6,521 nucleotides of DNA, taken from the NCBI GenBank assembly GCA_030067055.1, contig JASJAL010000372.1:1-6521 (forward strand), given 5' to 3'. The position numbers were made by a program, and so were the translations under genes. This DNA comes from Kiloniellales bacterium. Lineage in GTDB: Bacteria > Pseudomonadota > Alphaproteobacteria > Kiloniellales > JAKSBE01. The notes beneath the pieces are model-generated. The model did no database searches. It had not been told where the DNA came from and was given only the letters and a program-made list of their open reading frames with translations. Shown in pieces: positions 1-5,690 of this stretch. Position 1 is the first letter of the stretch, and every line of letters starts with the position of its first letter.

Positions 1-743
1 GCCTGGATCGACTTCTCCAGGGTGCCGGCACCGCCGACCTCGACCACGACGTCTGCGCCACGGCCGCCGGTCAGCTCAAGAACCGCCTGTTCCCAGTCCG
101 GGTTGCTGCGGTAGTTGACGGTCTGCCAGGCGCCCAGCTCTCGGGCCCGGGCCAGCTTGTCGTCACTGCTCGAGGTGACGATCACCCGGGCGCCCTGCTG
201 TGCCGCGAACTGCAGGGCAAAGATCGAGACCCCACCGGTGCCCAGGGTCAGCACCGTCTCGCCGGCCTTGATCCGGCCCATCTCGACCAGGATGTGCCAG
301 GCGGTCAAGGCGGCGCAGGGCAGGGTCGCGGCCTCCTCGAAAGAGAGATGCTCGGGAATGGCCACCGCCCCGTCCTGTTCCAGGACCGCGTATTCCGCCA
401 GCAGGCCATCGACCGGCCCACCTAGCGCGCTCGCCATCGCCTCGGGCGTAATGCCGCCGGCCGGCCAGCGCTGAAAGAAGCAGCCGGCGACCCGGTCGCC
501 CGGCCGGAAGCGCGTCACCCCCGGGCCGACCTCAACCACCTCGCCGGCGCCGTCCGAATTGGGAACCCGCGGGTAGGCGATGCCGCGGGCCGGCGGATCG
601 AGGATGTTGAGCAGGTCCCTATAGTTGATCGAGGAGGCGCGCAAACGGACCAGGAGCTGGCCGGGTCCGGTTGCCGGTTGCGCCCGCTCAGTCAGCGCCA
701 GCGCGTCAATTCCCTCCGCCGAGATGATCTCGTAGGCCTTCAT
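1..743 (-). CDS. MDR-superfamily NAD(P)-dependent oxidoreductase, zinc-alcohol-dehydrogenase-like (partial, C-terminus off window)
   Basis: The reading frame is open from an ATG at 743 to the left edge, giving 247 complete codons of a family that usually has about 335-340, so roughly 90 C-terminal residues are missing. The N-terminal GroES-like domain covers about residues 1-125, with INYRDLLN at 39-46 and PNSDGAGEVVEVGPGVTRF at 61-79. The Rossmann cofactor-binding domain starts near 150 with LGTGGVSIFALQFA (167-180), followed by ARVIVTSSSDDKLARARELGA. Conserved ALGGPVDGLLAEYAV (106-120) and LSFEEAATLPCAALTAW (133-149) match the MDR7-like subgroup of zinc-type alcohol dehydrogenases. The position that carries a catalytic zinc cysteine in true alcohol dehydrogenases is Tyr41 here, so it probably works as a zinc-independent, quinone-reductase-like hydride-transfer enzyme; the substrate cannot be read. 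A purine-rich ribosome binding site (GAGGGAG on the minus strand, 752-758) lies 8 nt before the start. The gene is divergent from the MFS transporter. Confidence 0.93.
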   Translation of the reverse strand, partial: MKAYEIISAEGIDALALTERAQPATGPGQLLVRLRASSINYRDLLNILDPPARGIAYPRVPNSDGAGEVVEVGPGVTRFRPGDRVAGCFFQRWPAGGITPEAMASALGGPVDGLLAEYAVLEQDGAVAIPEHLSFEEAATLPCAALTAWHILVEMGRIKAGETVLTLGTGGVSIFALQFAAQQGARVIVTSSSDDKLARARELGAWQTVNYRSNPDWEQAVLELTGGRGADVVVEVGGAGTLEKSIQ

Positions 744-781
744 TCGTCCTGCTCCCTCGTTCAATGACGTCGCTCCCGGCC

Positions 782-795
782 GAGGCAATTGCCTC
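782..795. promoter_or_regulatory. Perfect 14-bp palindrome in divergent promoter region (candidate operator)
   Basis: GAGGCAATTGCCTC reads identically on both strands with no spacer. It sits 38 bp upstream of the oxidoreductase start and 88 bp upstream of the chosen transporter start. Its right half contains TTGCCT, which could act as a weak -35 element with GATAGG at 811-816 (16-nt spacer) for the transporter; this promoter match is poor. A perfect uninterrupted palindrome between divergent genes is typical of a binding site for a dimeric repressor or activator, but no regulator gene adjoins it here and the factor is unknown. Confidence 0.45.
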
Positions 796-867
796 CGACC
801 CGTCGCGGATGATAGGACACTTGTCGGTGTGGCCGTAAGGGCGGCGCCTCCGAACACTCCGCTGCGC

Positions 868-872
868 AGAGG
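868..872 (+). promoter_or_regulatory. Ribosome binding site deciding the MFS transporter start
   Basis: AGAGG lies 11 nt before the ATG at 884. An in-frame GTG at 872 would add four residues (MPSA), but it overlaps this motif and has no purine-rich stretch of its own upstream. The ATG at 884 is therefore preferred, though the spacing is slightly long. Confidence 0.45.
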
Positions 873-883
873 TGCCCTCCGCA

Positions 884-2095
884 ATGAGCCCGGCCGAGTC
901 GGCAAATCATCGGCGCCGCAACGTCTTCCTGCTGGCCCTGTGCCAGGCGGCAGGAATGAGTTCGGCGTCGCTGATGATCAGCGTCACCGCGCTGGTCGGG
1001 GCTCAGTTGGCGCCGGACGTCCGCTTGGCCACCCTTCCGCTTGCCCTGCAATGGCTGGCGGTCATGCTACTGGCGACGCCGGCCTCCTTCTTGATGAAGC
1101 ATCACGGTCGCCGCCTCGGCCTGAGCGTCAGCGCCGTCTTCGGGATCCTGGCCGGCTTGCTCGGGGCCTGGGCAATCTCGACCGGCAGCTTCCTGCTGTT
1201 CTGCCTGACCTCCCTGCCCTTCGGCGCCTCTGCGGTCGGGGTCCTGTTCTATCGTTTCGCGGCCGCCGACGTTGCCGACGAGGCCTTCAAGAGCCGGGCG
1301 ATCTCCTTGGTGCTTGCCGGCGGCGTGATCGCCGCGGTGCTTGGGCCGGAGCTCGCGAAGCGGTCCAAGGATCTTCTGGAGGTGAGCTTCGCCGGCGGCT
1401 ATCTGATGATCGCTCTGCTCTCCCTCGTTGCGCTGGTCCTGCTGCAGTTCACGACCATTCCGAAGCCGGGCGAGACCGAGCGAAGCCAGGGCGGCCGCAC
1501 GATGCTGGAACTCGCGCGCCAGCCCGTTTTCATCATCGCCGTGCTCTGCGCTCTGGTCGGCTACGGCACGATGAACCTCGTGATGACGGTGACGCCGCCC
1601 GCGATGATTGGCCAGGGCCACGCCTTTGATAGCGCGGCCCTGGTGATCCAGTGGCACGTGCTGGGCATGTATGCCCCATCTTTCTTCACCGGGCACGTGA
1701 TCGCCCGCTTCGGCGTGATGCGAGTGCTGATCACAGGCGCAGTCCTGATGCTGGGCTGCACGGCGGTCAACCTGTTGGGCGCCGGCGACGTCTGGACCTT
1801 CGCCGCCGCGCTCGTCCTGCTCGGGATCGGCTGGAACTTCCTCTTCGTCGGCGGCACCACCCTCTTGACCGAGAGCTACCGGCCCGAAGAAAAGGCCAAG
1901 GTTCAGGCCATGAACGAGTTCCTGGTCTGGGGCACCGTCGCCTGCACATCGCTCTCGGCGGGGGCCCTGCACAACGCCGCGGGCTGGGGTGCGATCAACA
2001 TCGCCGCGACCCTGCCGCTCGCCGCCGTGCTGCTGGCTCTGACATTCTTCGCGCGCTACCGCCGCAACGCCAAGACCGCCGCCGCCGAGGCCTGA
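884..2095 (+). CDS. Major facilitator superfamily (MFS) transporter
   Basis: A 403-residue polytopic inner-membrane protein, the normal MFS length, with hydrophobic segments spread over the whole chain in the expected two-half arrangement. The short basic N-terminus (HRRRN, 9-13) precedes the first membrane segment. The loop after the second segment has LMKHHGRRLGL (70-80), a degenerate form of MFS motif A whose usual acidic residue is replaced by His. A hydrophilic central loop, IPKPGETERSQGGRTMLELA (192-211), separates the halves. The equivalent loop of the second half reads HVIARFGVMRVL (271-282), and a cytoplasmic-type RPEEKAKVQAMNEF stretch (333-346) precedes the last segments. The substrate cannot be assigned; small-molecule or drug efflux is the usual default for such proteins. 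It is transcribed divergently from the oxidoreductase and converges on the dioxygenase gene with an 11-bp gap. A GTG at 872 is the alternative start. Confidence 0.88.
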   Translation: MSPAESANHRRRNVFLLALCQAAGMSSASLMISVTALVGAQLAPDVRLATLPLALQWLAVMLLATPASFLMKHHGRRLGLSVSAVFGILAGLLGAWAISTGSFLLFCLTSLPFGASAVGVLFYRFAAADVADEAFKSRAISLVLAGGVIAAVLGPELAKRSKDLLEVSFAGGYLMIALLSLVALVLLQFTTIPKPGETERSQGGRTMLELARQPVFIIAVLCALVGYGTMNLVMTVTPPAMIGQGHAFDSAALVIQWHVLGMYAPSFFTGHVIARFGVMRVLITGAVLMLGCTAVNLLGAGDVWTFAAALVLLGIGWNFLFVGGTTLLTESYRPEEKAKVQAMNEFLVWGTVACTSLSAGALHNAAGWGAINIAATLPLAAVLLALTFFARYRRNAKTAAAEA

Positions 2096-2106
2096 GCCGC
2101 GGAACC

Positions 2107-3297
2107 TCAGCTCTTGTGAGGTGGTGCGCCCTCGGCGACGCTGTAAACCTTCGCTGGCCGATCGACCAGCGTGTACTCGTAGCTCGCCTTGCTGGCGCGG
2201 CGTGCCGCCTCCTCCACCTCGCCGTGGAAGAACCCGAAAAGCCCGAAGCGCCGCCCGCTCGTGACCGGCGTCACGTCATGAAGAAGCGAGCAAGAGAAAA
2301 CGACCGCCGAGCCCGCCTGCGGATTGTAGAGCTGCGGCCCGTATTCCGGAAAACGCAGGTAGCCGCCCTCGTACTCGCCGGCGTTGAGAAAAAGGGACAT
2401 GGCGAAGCGTCGATGCCGCACCGCCGGCGCCGTGTCGTCGCGATGCGCCTTGAACAGGCCGCCGGCCTCTGAGTCGTAGCAGCCGAGACGAAGAGTCTCC
2501 GCCCTGCTGACGTGGAAACTGAAGGCCTTGCGGATCTCGGGAAACAGACGTTTGCGGAAGATCGCGAAGAGCTCCTGTGCCGGAGCTTCCAGGTCGCCCA
2601 AGGCTATGTCCTCGCGCACCTTGAAGCTGCGGTCGACCTGATTGCGCTGACCTTCGCTGTTGGCAACCCCGCCGGTAAACCTCTGACTGCCTTCCCAGAT
2701 ATCGATCAGCCGGGCGCAGTGTTCGCGCGAAATCAGCCGCGGAAGGACGAGCACCGGCGGCTGCCGCGTTACGATCGTCGGCCTCTCGACCTCGGCCCGC
2801 TCGACGCAGTGTGTTACCGCCGCCGAAACCTCCTCCTCGACGGACCCGGGATCGAGCAGCAGCTCAATACGGCCGGCCTCGTCAAGGATCAGAGCGCGCC
2901 AGTCCGGCACGCCCAGCTCGAAATTGGCGCTTCCCGGGGTCTGCAGCCCCAACGCCTTGCCGGTCGCGAAGTTGGGATCGCAGACCAAGACGAATGTCCG
3001 GGGGAGGTCCTCCGGGAGTGCTGCGCCTTGCTCGGGATCGTCGCCGGTCACCAGCAAGGTCTGCACGCCCGCCGCGTCGAAGGCCTCCTGGCGTTCCGCA
3101 AAGGCTGCCAGGCGTCTCTTGGTCCCGGCCGACTTGGCGGTGGTTGCGAACAAGAGCAGAGTGACCCGGCCGGCATGCGCATCGTCATTGAGGGCAAGGC
3201 GCGCGCCGGCATGATCTCGCCAGCCGACGCCGGTGATCCTGTCGCCGACTTCCAAGGGCGTTGAGGAAATAGGCAGCTTCGAGTCTGTCGCTTCCAT
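2107..3297 (-). CDS. Two-domain protein: redoxin-like (no peroxidatic Cys) fused to 2-oxoglutarate/Fe(II) dioxygenase
   Basis: 396 residues. Residues about 16-155 look like an AhpC/TSA-type thioredoxin fold: VGDRITGV at 17-24, the strand RVTLLLFATTAKSAGTKRRL (44-63), LLVTGDDPEQ (81-90), and the late DWRALILDEAGRIELLLDP block (132-150). The place where peroxiredoxins carry their reactive Cys holds Ala/Gly/Thr instead, so peroxidase activity is unlikely. Residues about 185-380 form a prolyl-4-hydroxylase-like jelly roll. H285-x-D287 (FKAHRDD) and H340 (SLLHDV) are the predicted iron ligands, and R350, ten residues after H340, is the predicted 2-oxoglutarate-binding base. The LRFPEYG and NPQAGSAVVFSCSLLHDV blocks are typical of this fold. 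It therefore probably hydroxylates an unknown substrate in the cytoplasm; no signal peptide is seen. The ribosome binding site is weak (GAAGAAG, 9 nt before ATG). It may be the distal gene of the upstream regulator-acetyltransferase operon, although a 274-bp gap separates them. Confidence 0.9.
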   Translation of the reverse strand: MEATDSKLPISSTPLEVGDRITGVGWRDHAGARLALNDDAHAGRVTLLLFATTAKSAGTKRRLAAFAERQEAFDAAGVQTLLVTGDDPEQGAALPEDLPRTFVLVCDPNFATGKALGLQTPGSANFELGVPDWRALILDEAGRIELLLDPGSVEEEVSAAVTHCVERAEVERPTIVTRQPPVLVLPRLISREHCARLIDIWEGSQRFTGGVANSEGQRNQVDRSFKVREDIALGDLEAPAQELFAIFRKRLFPEIRKAFSFHVSRAETLRLGCYDSEAGGLFKAHRDDTAPAVRHRRFAMSLFLNAGEYEGGYLRFPEYGPQLYNPQAGSAVVFSCSLLHDVTPVTSGRRFGLFGFFHGEVEEAARRASKASYEYTLVDRPAKVYSVAEGAPPHKS

Positions 3298-3571
3298 GAA
3301 CGGTCACTTCTTCAAGCCGCCAGGATAGAAGCGCTGGCAGCCATGGGACAAATCGAGTCATTCGAGTCTACGGCGCGGCGCGACGGGGCAACAGATTTAT
3401 TGCCTGGCTGCGATCGGGCCAGCACCACTGCGTCAACGCGCGCTCGCGCACTTTGTACCCGCGCGCGCAGATCTTGCCAATCGTCGGGTACCGATCGAGA
3501 CCAGACACAGCTGGAGAGATACGCCGACGCGCGCCTCCTTTGTCCGCCAGCTACGGCGGGCGCTGGCTTCC
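3298..3571. other. Non-coding spacer with CG-alternating tracts and short repeats
   Basis: I see no convincing gene here. Open frames on both strands (87 codons from a TTG on minus, 82 codons on plus) have low-complexity Arg/Ala/Ser-rich products, mixed third-position composition and no family resemblance. Visible structure is a run of alternating CG dinucleotides at 3437-3443, 3445-3449 and 3460-3468, which can also fold as an inverted repeat; a direct repeat of TCGAGTC at 3353-3359 and 3362-3368; and competing hairpins near 3544-3567. No clear promoter for the dioxygenase gene was found, so read-through from the upstream operon is possible. Confidence 0.6.
3544..3567 (-). terminator. Weak hairpin just after the acetyltransferase gene
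   Basis: GCCAGC (3546-3551) pairs with GCTGGC (3562-3567) around a 10-nt loop, and CCGCC (3544-3548) can alternatively pair with GGCGG (3555-3559). The structure begins a few nucleotides beyond the acetyltransferase stop. It lacks a following U-tract, so it is at best a weak or Rho-assisted terminator or an mRNA 3'-end stabiliser. Confidence 0.25.
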
Positions 3572-4108
3572 TCAAAGCGCCTTGTACATGATGGTCGTGG
3601 GATCGAGCCGGTCTTCGACGGTGTCGCGGCAGAAATCCGGGATTACCCCCACCGTCTTGTAGTCCAGCGAGGCGTAGAGCGGCTCGGCCGCATCACCCGT
3701 GCGGGTGTCCAGGGTGATCAGGCTCCGCCCCATCTCCACCGCGTAGCGCTCGAGTTCGGCCATCAGGCTTCGGGCGATGCCTCGGCGGCGGAAGTCGGGA
3801 TGGACCATCAGCTTGCGGACCTCCGCCCGATGGGGCTGGTTGGGCGGCGTGTCATGGTCGAGCTGGACCGAGCCCGCGATCACCCCAGCCTGCCGCGCGA
3901 CCAGGAGCAGCAGGCCACCGCTGCGCACCGCCGGCAGGACCTTCTTGCGCCAGAAGGTCTCACCGTCTTGCGCGGTAAAGGGTAGGACGAAGCTGATACT
4001 CGCACCGTTCTGGACGCACGCTTGCAAAAGTGCGCCGAGTTCGGGGAGGTGCCGGGCGATGTCGTCCGCGGCAAAGGCCGAAATATCGAATTCTGTGCGC
4101 CCCGCCAT
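3572..4108 (-). CDS. GNAT-family N-acetyltransferase
   Basis: A 178-residue cytoplasmic protein of normal length for a single-domain GNAT enzyme, which transfers an acetyl group from acetyl-CoA to an amine. Motif A is clear: AEVRKLMVHPDFRRRGIARS at 95-114, with the pyrophosphate-binding R-x-x-G-x-A loop RRRGIA at 107-112. The preceding strand, LLLLVARQAGVIAGSVQLD (66-84), matches the GNAT core. Near the C-terminus, LDTRTGDAAEPLYASLDYKTVG (133-154, key residues T137, P143, Y145, Y150) is the motif B region; Tyr145 is the usual candidate general acid. The substrate is unknown; an amino acid, small amine, antibiotic or protein N-terminus are all possible. The gene starts 6 bp after the stop of the XRE-cupin regulator. 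Its GAGG ribosome binding site overlaps that stop codon, with a short 4-nt spacer, which implies co-transcription and probably translational coupling. Confidence 0.92.
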   Translation of the reverse strand: MAGRTEFDISAFAADDIARHLPELGALLQACVQNGASISFVLPFTAQDGETFWRKKVLPAVRSGGLLLLVARQAGVIAGSVQLDHDTPPNQPHRAEVRKLMVHPDFRRRGIARSLMAELERYAVEMGRSLITLDTRTGDAAEPLYASLDYKTVGVIPDFCRDTVEDRLDPTTIMYKAL

Positions 4109-4114
4109 GGAACC

Positions 4115-4687
4115 TCACACGATGAAGAGTATGTACCTGGCCCCGATCCCCCCAGGTGTCGCGAAGGCGCTGGGTCCGAAGAGTTGGTAGCGCAGGCAGT
4201 CGCCCGGCCTCAGGTCGTGGGCCTGCCCGTCGACCGTCACCTCGAGTCGGCCCTCGATCACGAGCAGGTGGTGTTCCAGGCCCGGCCGGGGCGGGTGCTG
4301 GTAGGCGATTCGCCGGCCGGCCTCGAGCGCGCACTCCAGGGCCTCCCCGGCGAGGCTCTGGGCGGGAGGGGAGAGGGAGCGCCGGCAAAACCCGGTCTCC
4401 TGATCCGTCCAGACCGGCTGCGAATCCCGGCGGACCAAGGGCGCAAAGTCCTCTTCCACCAGATACATCAACCGCGAGATGGTCAGGCCATAGGCCGCGC
4501 AAAGCTTGCCCAGCACGCTCGCCGTCGGGCTCACCTCCCCGTTCTCGAGCCGCGACAGGCTGGCCCGGCTGACCTCGCTGCGCCCGGCGAGCTCGTCGAG
4601 GGACCAGCCACGCTCGGCCCGCAGCCCCTTCAGCCGCCGGGCGAGTCGCCGGTCGATGGAGCTGTCGTCTCCTTGAATGACTCCCAT
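4115..4687 (-). CDS. XRE-family transcriptional regulator with C-terminal cupin sensor domain
   Basis: 190 residues, the usual size for HTH-cupin regulators. An XRE/Cro-type helix-turn-helix spans about residues 14-72, with LRAERGWSLDELAGRSEVSR followed by ASLSRLENGEVSPTASVLGKL (key residues S41-E48 region, P54). A cupin-2 barrel covers about 118-189, with the strands HHLLVIEGRLEVTVDGQAHD (139-158), the turn LRPGDCLRYQ (159-168) and a final ARYILFIV. The second cupin motif lacks its usual His, as in many regulators of this class, so the barrel probably binds a small ligand rather than acting as a metalloenzyme. Related proteins control amino-acid, polyamine or sulfur metabolism; the ligand here is unknown. 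No Shine-Dalgarno sequence precedes the ATG, and a -10-like GATAAT lies only 9 nt upstream, so the mRNA may be leaderless. It forms an operon with the acetyltransferase and is probably autoregulated. Confidence 0.92.
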   Translation of the reverse strand: MGVIQGDDSSIDRRLARRLKGLRAERGWSLDELAGRSEVSRASLSRLENGEVSPTASVLGKLCAAYGLTISRLMYLVEEDFAPLVRRDSQPVWTDQETGFCRRSLSPPAQSLAGEALECALEAGRRIAYQHPPRPGLEHHLLVIEGRLEVTVDGQAHDLRPGDCLRYQLFGPSAFATPGGIGARYILFIV

Positions 4688-4691
4688 AAAC

Positions 4692-4723
4692 GAGAAATTA
4701 TCTCAATTTAGGGATTTCCTCAA
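4692..4723 (-). promoter_or_regulatory. Candidate regulator promoter overlapped by inverted repeat (putative auto-operator)
   Basis: On the minus strand TTGAGG (4718-4723) and GATAAT (4697-4702, five of six consensus bases) could be the -35 and -10 boxes, with a short 15-nt spacer. The -10 lies inside the inverted repeat GAGA-N5-TCTC (4692-4704). A regulator bound there would block RNA polymerase. The -10 ends only 9 nt before the ATG, which places the start of transcription at or within a few nucleotides of the start codon. Confidence 0.4.
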
Positions 4724-4788
4724 GGCCGCCAAAACCACGATTCGGTCCGAAATTACTTCTGGCCGATCGCGTAGTTCCTGTCCGCGCG

Positions 4789-4815
4789 TTGAAGTTTCTG
4801 TTCTAACCCTATGAT
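4789..4815 (+). promoter_or_regulatory. Possible promoter for the MlaC-family gene
   Basis: TTGAAG (4789-4794) and TATGAT (4810-4815, five of six consensus bases) lie on the plus strand with a short 15-nt spacer, in an A+T-richer stretch 116 bp before the MlaC-type start. This is the best sigma-70-like match I could find by eye in the region; it would give a leader of about 110 nt. Confidence 0.3.
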
Positions 4816-4854
4816 CTGCTTCAGCCACAAGGACGTACCAAAATTGATACAAGC

Positions 4855-4883
4855 CAAGGCCCTAATTCTGGACTAGGGGCTTG
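4855..4883 (+). repeat. Imperfect inverted repeat in the leader of the MlaC-family gene
   Basis: CAAG-g-CCCTA (4855-4864) pairs with TAGGG-g-CTTG (4874-4883) around a 9-nt loop: two stems of 5 and 4 bp separated by one symmetrical G/G mismatch. It ends 48 nt before the chosen ATG. It could be an operator or a leader-RNA hairpin; there is no U-tract to suggest termination. Confidence 0.4.
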
Positions 4884-4931
4884 TGGGACCAGCCATACCA
4901 AGAGTCTCGAACTAGGAGCAGAGAAGGTCCT

Positions 4932-5576
4932 ATGGCACTGAAATCATCCACGCCTTGGGTGGTGGTTTTGTTCGCGCTCGCATTGAGCAGCACACTGCCG
5001 TCCGCGAAACTCGCCGCCGCCGAGGAACCGACCCAAGTCAAGGCTCGCACTTTCCTGGCCTCGCTCGGCGAACGAGCGATCCATGTCGCCCAGGACAAGT
5101 CGACCACCCGGGAAGATCAGGAAGCGCGGATGCGCGCTCTGCTGCTCGAGGGCTTCGACCTGAAAGTCCTGGCCCGCTTGGTTCTGGGCAAGCATTGGCG
5201 GAAGCTCGACAAGGACCGGCGCAAGGAATTCGTCGACGTATTTGAAGACGCGATGGTCCAGCAAACCCTGACGATCTTCGGCCGGTACAAGGACGAGACC
5301 TTCGACATCAAGACAGTGGCGGCAGACCGCACCAATCCCAAGCTGATTGCAGTCTCGGTCGACCTCCTGAGATCCAACGGCGCCCTCCTCGCCAAGGTGA
5401 ACTATCGGATCCGAAAGGATGGGAACGATTTCAAGGTCATCGATATCGTTGCCGAAGGCGTCAGCATGGCCTTGACCCTGAGGCAGGAGTACTCTGCGGT
5501 GATCGAGAGATCGAACGGCAAAGTCGACGGCCTGATCGAAAAACTTCGCAAAGCTACTCCAAACCAGAGGTCTTAG
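4932..5576 (+). CDS. mlaC: MlaC/Ttg2D-family periplasmic phospholipid-binding protein
   Basis: 214 residues, typical of MlaC. The N-terminus is a Sec signal peptide: a Lys near the start, hydrophobic VVVLFALALSS (10-20) and a probable cleavage site around AKLAAA-EE (25-32). The mature part carries the family blocks FDLKVLARLVLGKHW (75-89), LDKDRRKEFVDVFEDAM (92-108), the strand LLAKVNYRIRKDGNDFKVID (152-171) and the signature IVAEGVSMALTLRQEYSAVI (172-191). Family members shuttle phospholipids between the outer-membrane MlaA complex and the inner-membrane MlaFEDB transporter; some alphaproteobacterial relatives are hopanoid-associated (HpnM-like). The in-frame ATG at 4932 follows AGGAG (4914-4918) and GAGAAGG (4921-4927) and places the signal peptide exactly at the start. 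An upstream in-frame start at 4881 would prepend 17 charged residues to it and is rejected. No mlaA, mlaD, mlaE or mlaF gene is seen, so it appears to be a stand-alone gene here. Confidence 0.88.
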   Translation: MALKSSTPWVVVLFALALSSTLPSAKLAAAEEPTQVKARTFLASLGERAIHVAQDKSTTREDQEARMRALLLEGFDLKVLARLVLGKHWRKLDKDRRKEFVDVFEDAMVQQTLTIFGRYKDETFDIKTVAADRTNPKLIAVSVDLLRSNGALLAKVNYRIRKDGNDFKVIDIVAEGVSMALTLRQEYSAVIERSNGKVDGLIEKLRKATPNQRS

Positions 5577-5594
5577 GCCGGGCTCCGGGCTAGC

Positions 5595-5619
5595 GTCGCC
5601 GACAGATGATGCCGGCGAC
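5595..5619 (+). terminator. Hairpin directly downstream of the MlaC-family gene
   Basis: GTCGCCG (5595-5601) pairs perfectly with CGGCGAC (5613-5619) around an 11-nt loop, beginning 18 nt after the stop codon. The stem is G+C-rich but no T-run follows, so it is a weak intrinsic terminator candidate or a 3'-end stabilising structure. Confidence 0.4.
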
Positions 5620-5690
5620 CTAACACCAAACCCGGCGCCTGACAGATCGCGGCTGGGTATAAAGGCTTTTGGTGTCAGACTTCACTGCCC

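Noticed and set aside
115..474. Plus-strand frame of 119 codons opposite the oxidoreductase gene
   Set aside because: Antisense shadow of a clearly conserved coding sequence in a G+C-rich genome; no motifs of its own.
1067..1972. Long (301-codon) minus-strand frame opposite the MFS transporter
   Set aside because: Charged His/Glu/Arg-rich product without family features; the plus-strand frame encodes a normal polytopic transporter, so this is a composition-driven shadow frame.
2104..2122. Small hairpin (ACCTCA with TGAGGT, 7-nt loop) between the convergent transporter and dioxygenase genes as a bidirectional terminator
   Set aside because: Only 6 bp, no T-tract on either strand, and its right arm is inside the dioxygenase coding sequence.
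3312..3575. 87-codon minus-strand frame beginning with TTG overlapping the acetyltransferase stop and ending 14 bp before the dioxygenase gene
   Set aside because: Position would suit a coupled operon gene, but it has a TTG start, only AAGG as a ribosome binding site, third-position composition less G/C-biased than its neighbours and an Arg/Ala/Ser-rich product without recognisable motifs.
3343..3591. 82-codon plus-strand frame in the same spacer
   Set aside because: Runs into the antisense of the acetyltransferase gene, low-complexity product, no ribosome binding site.
4881..4931. Longer version of the MlaC-family protein starting at 4881
   Set aside because: The extra 17 residues are charged and would precede the signal peptide; there is no ribosome binding site, whereas the ATG at 4932 has a good one.
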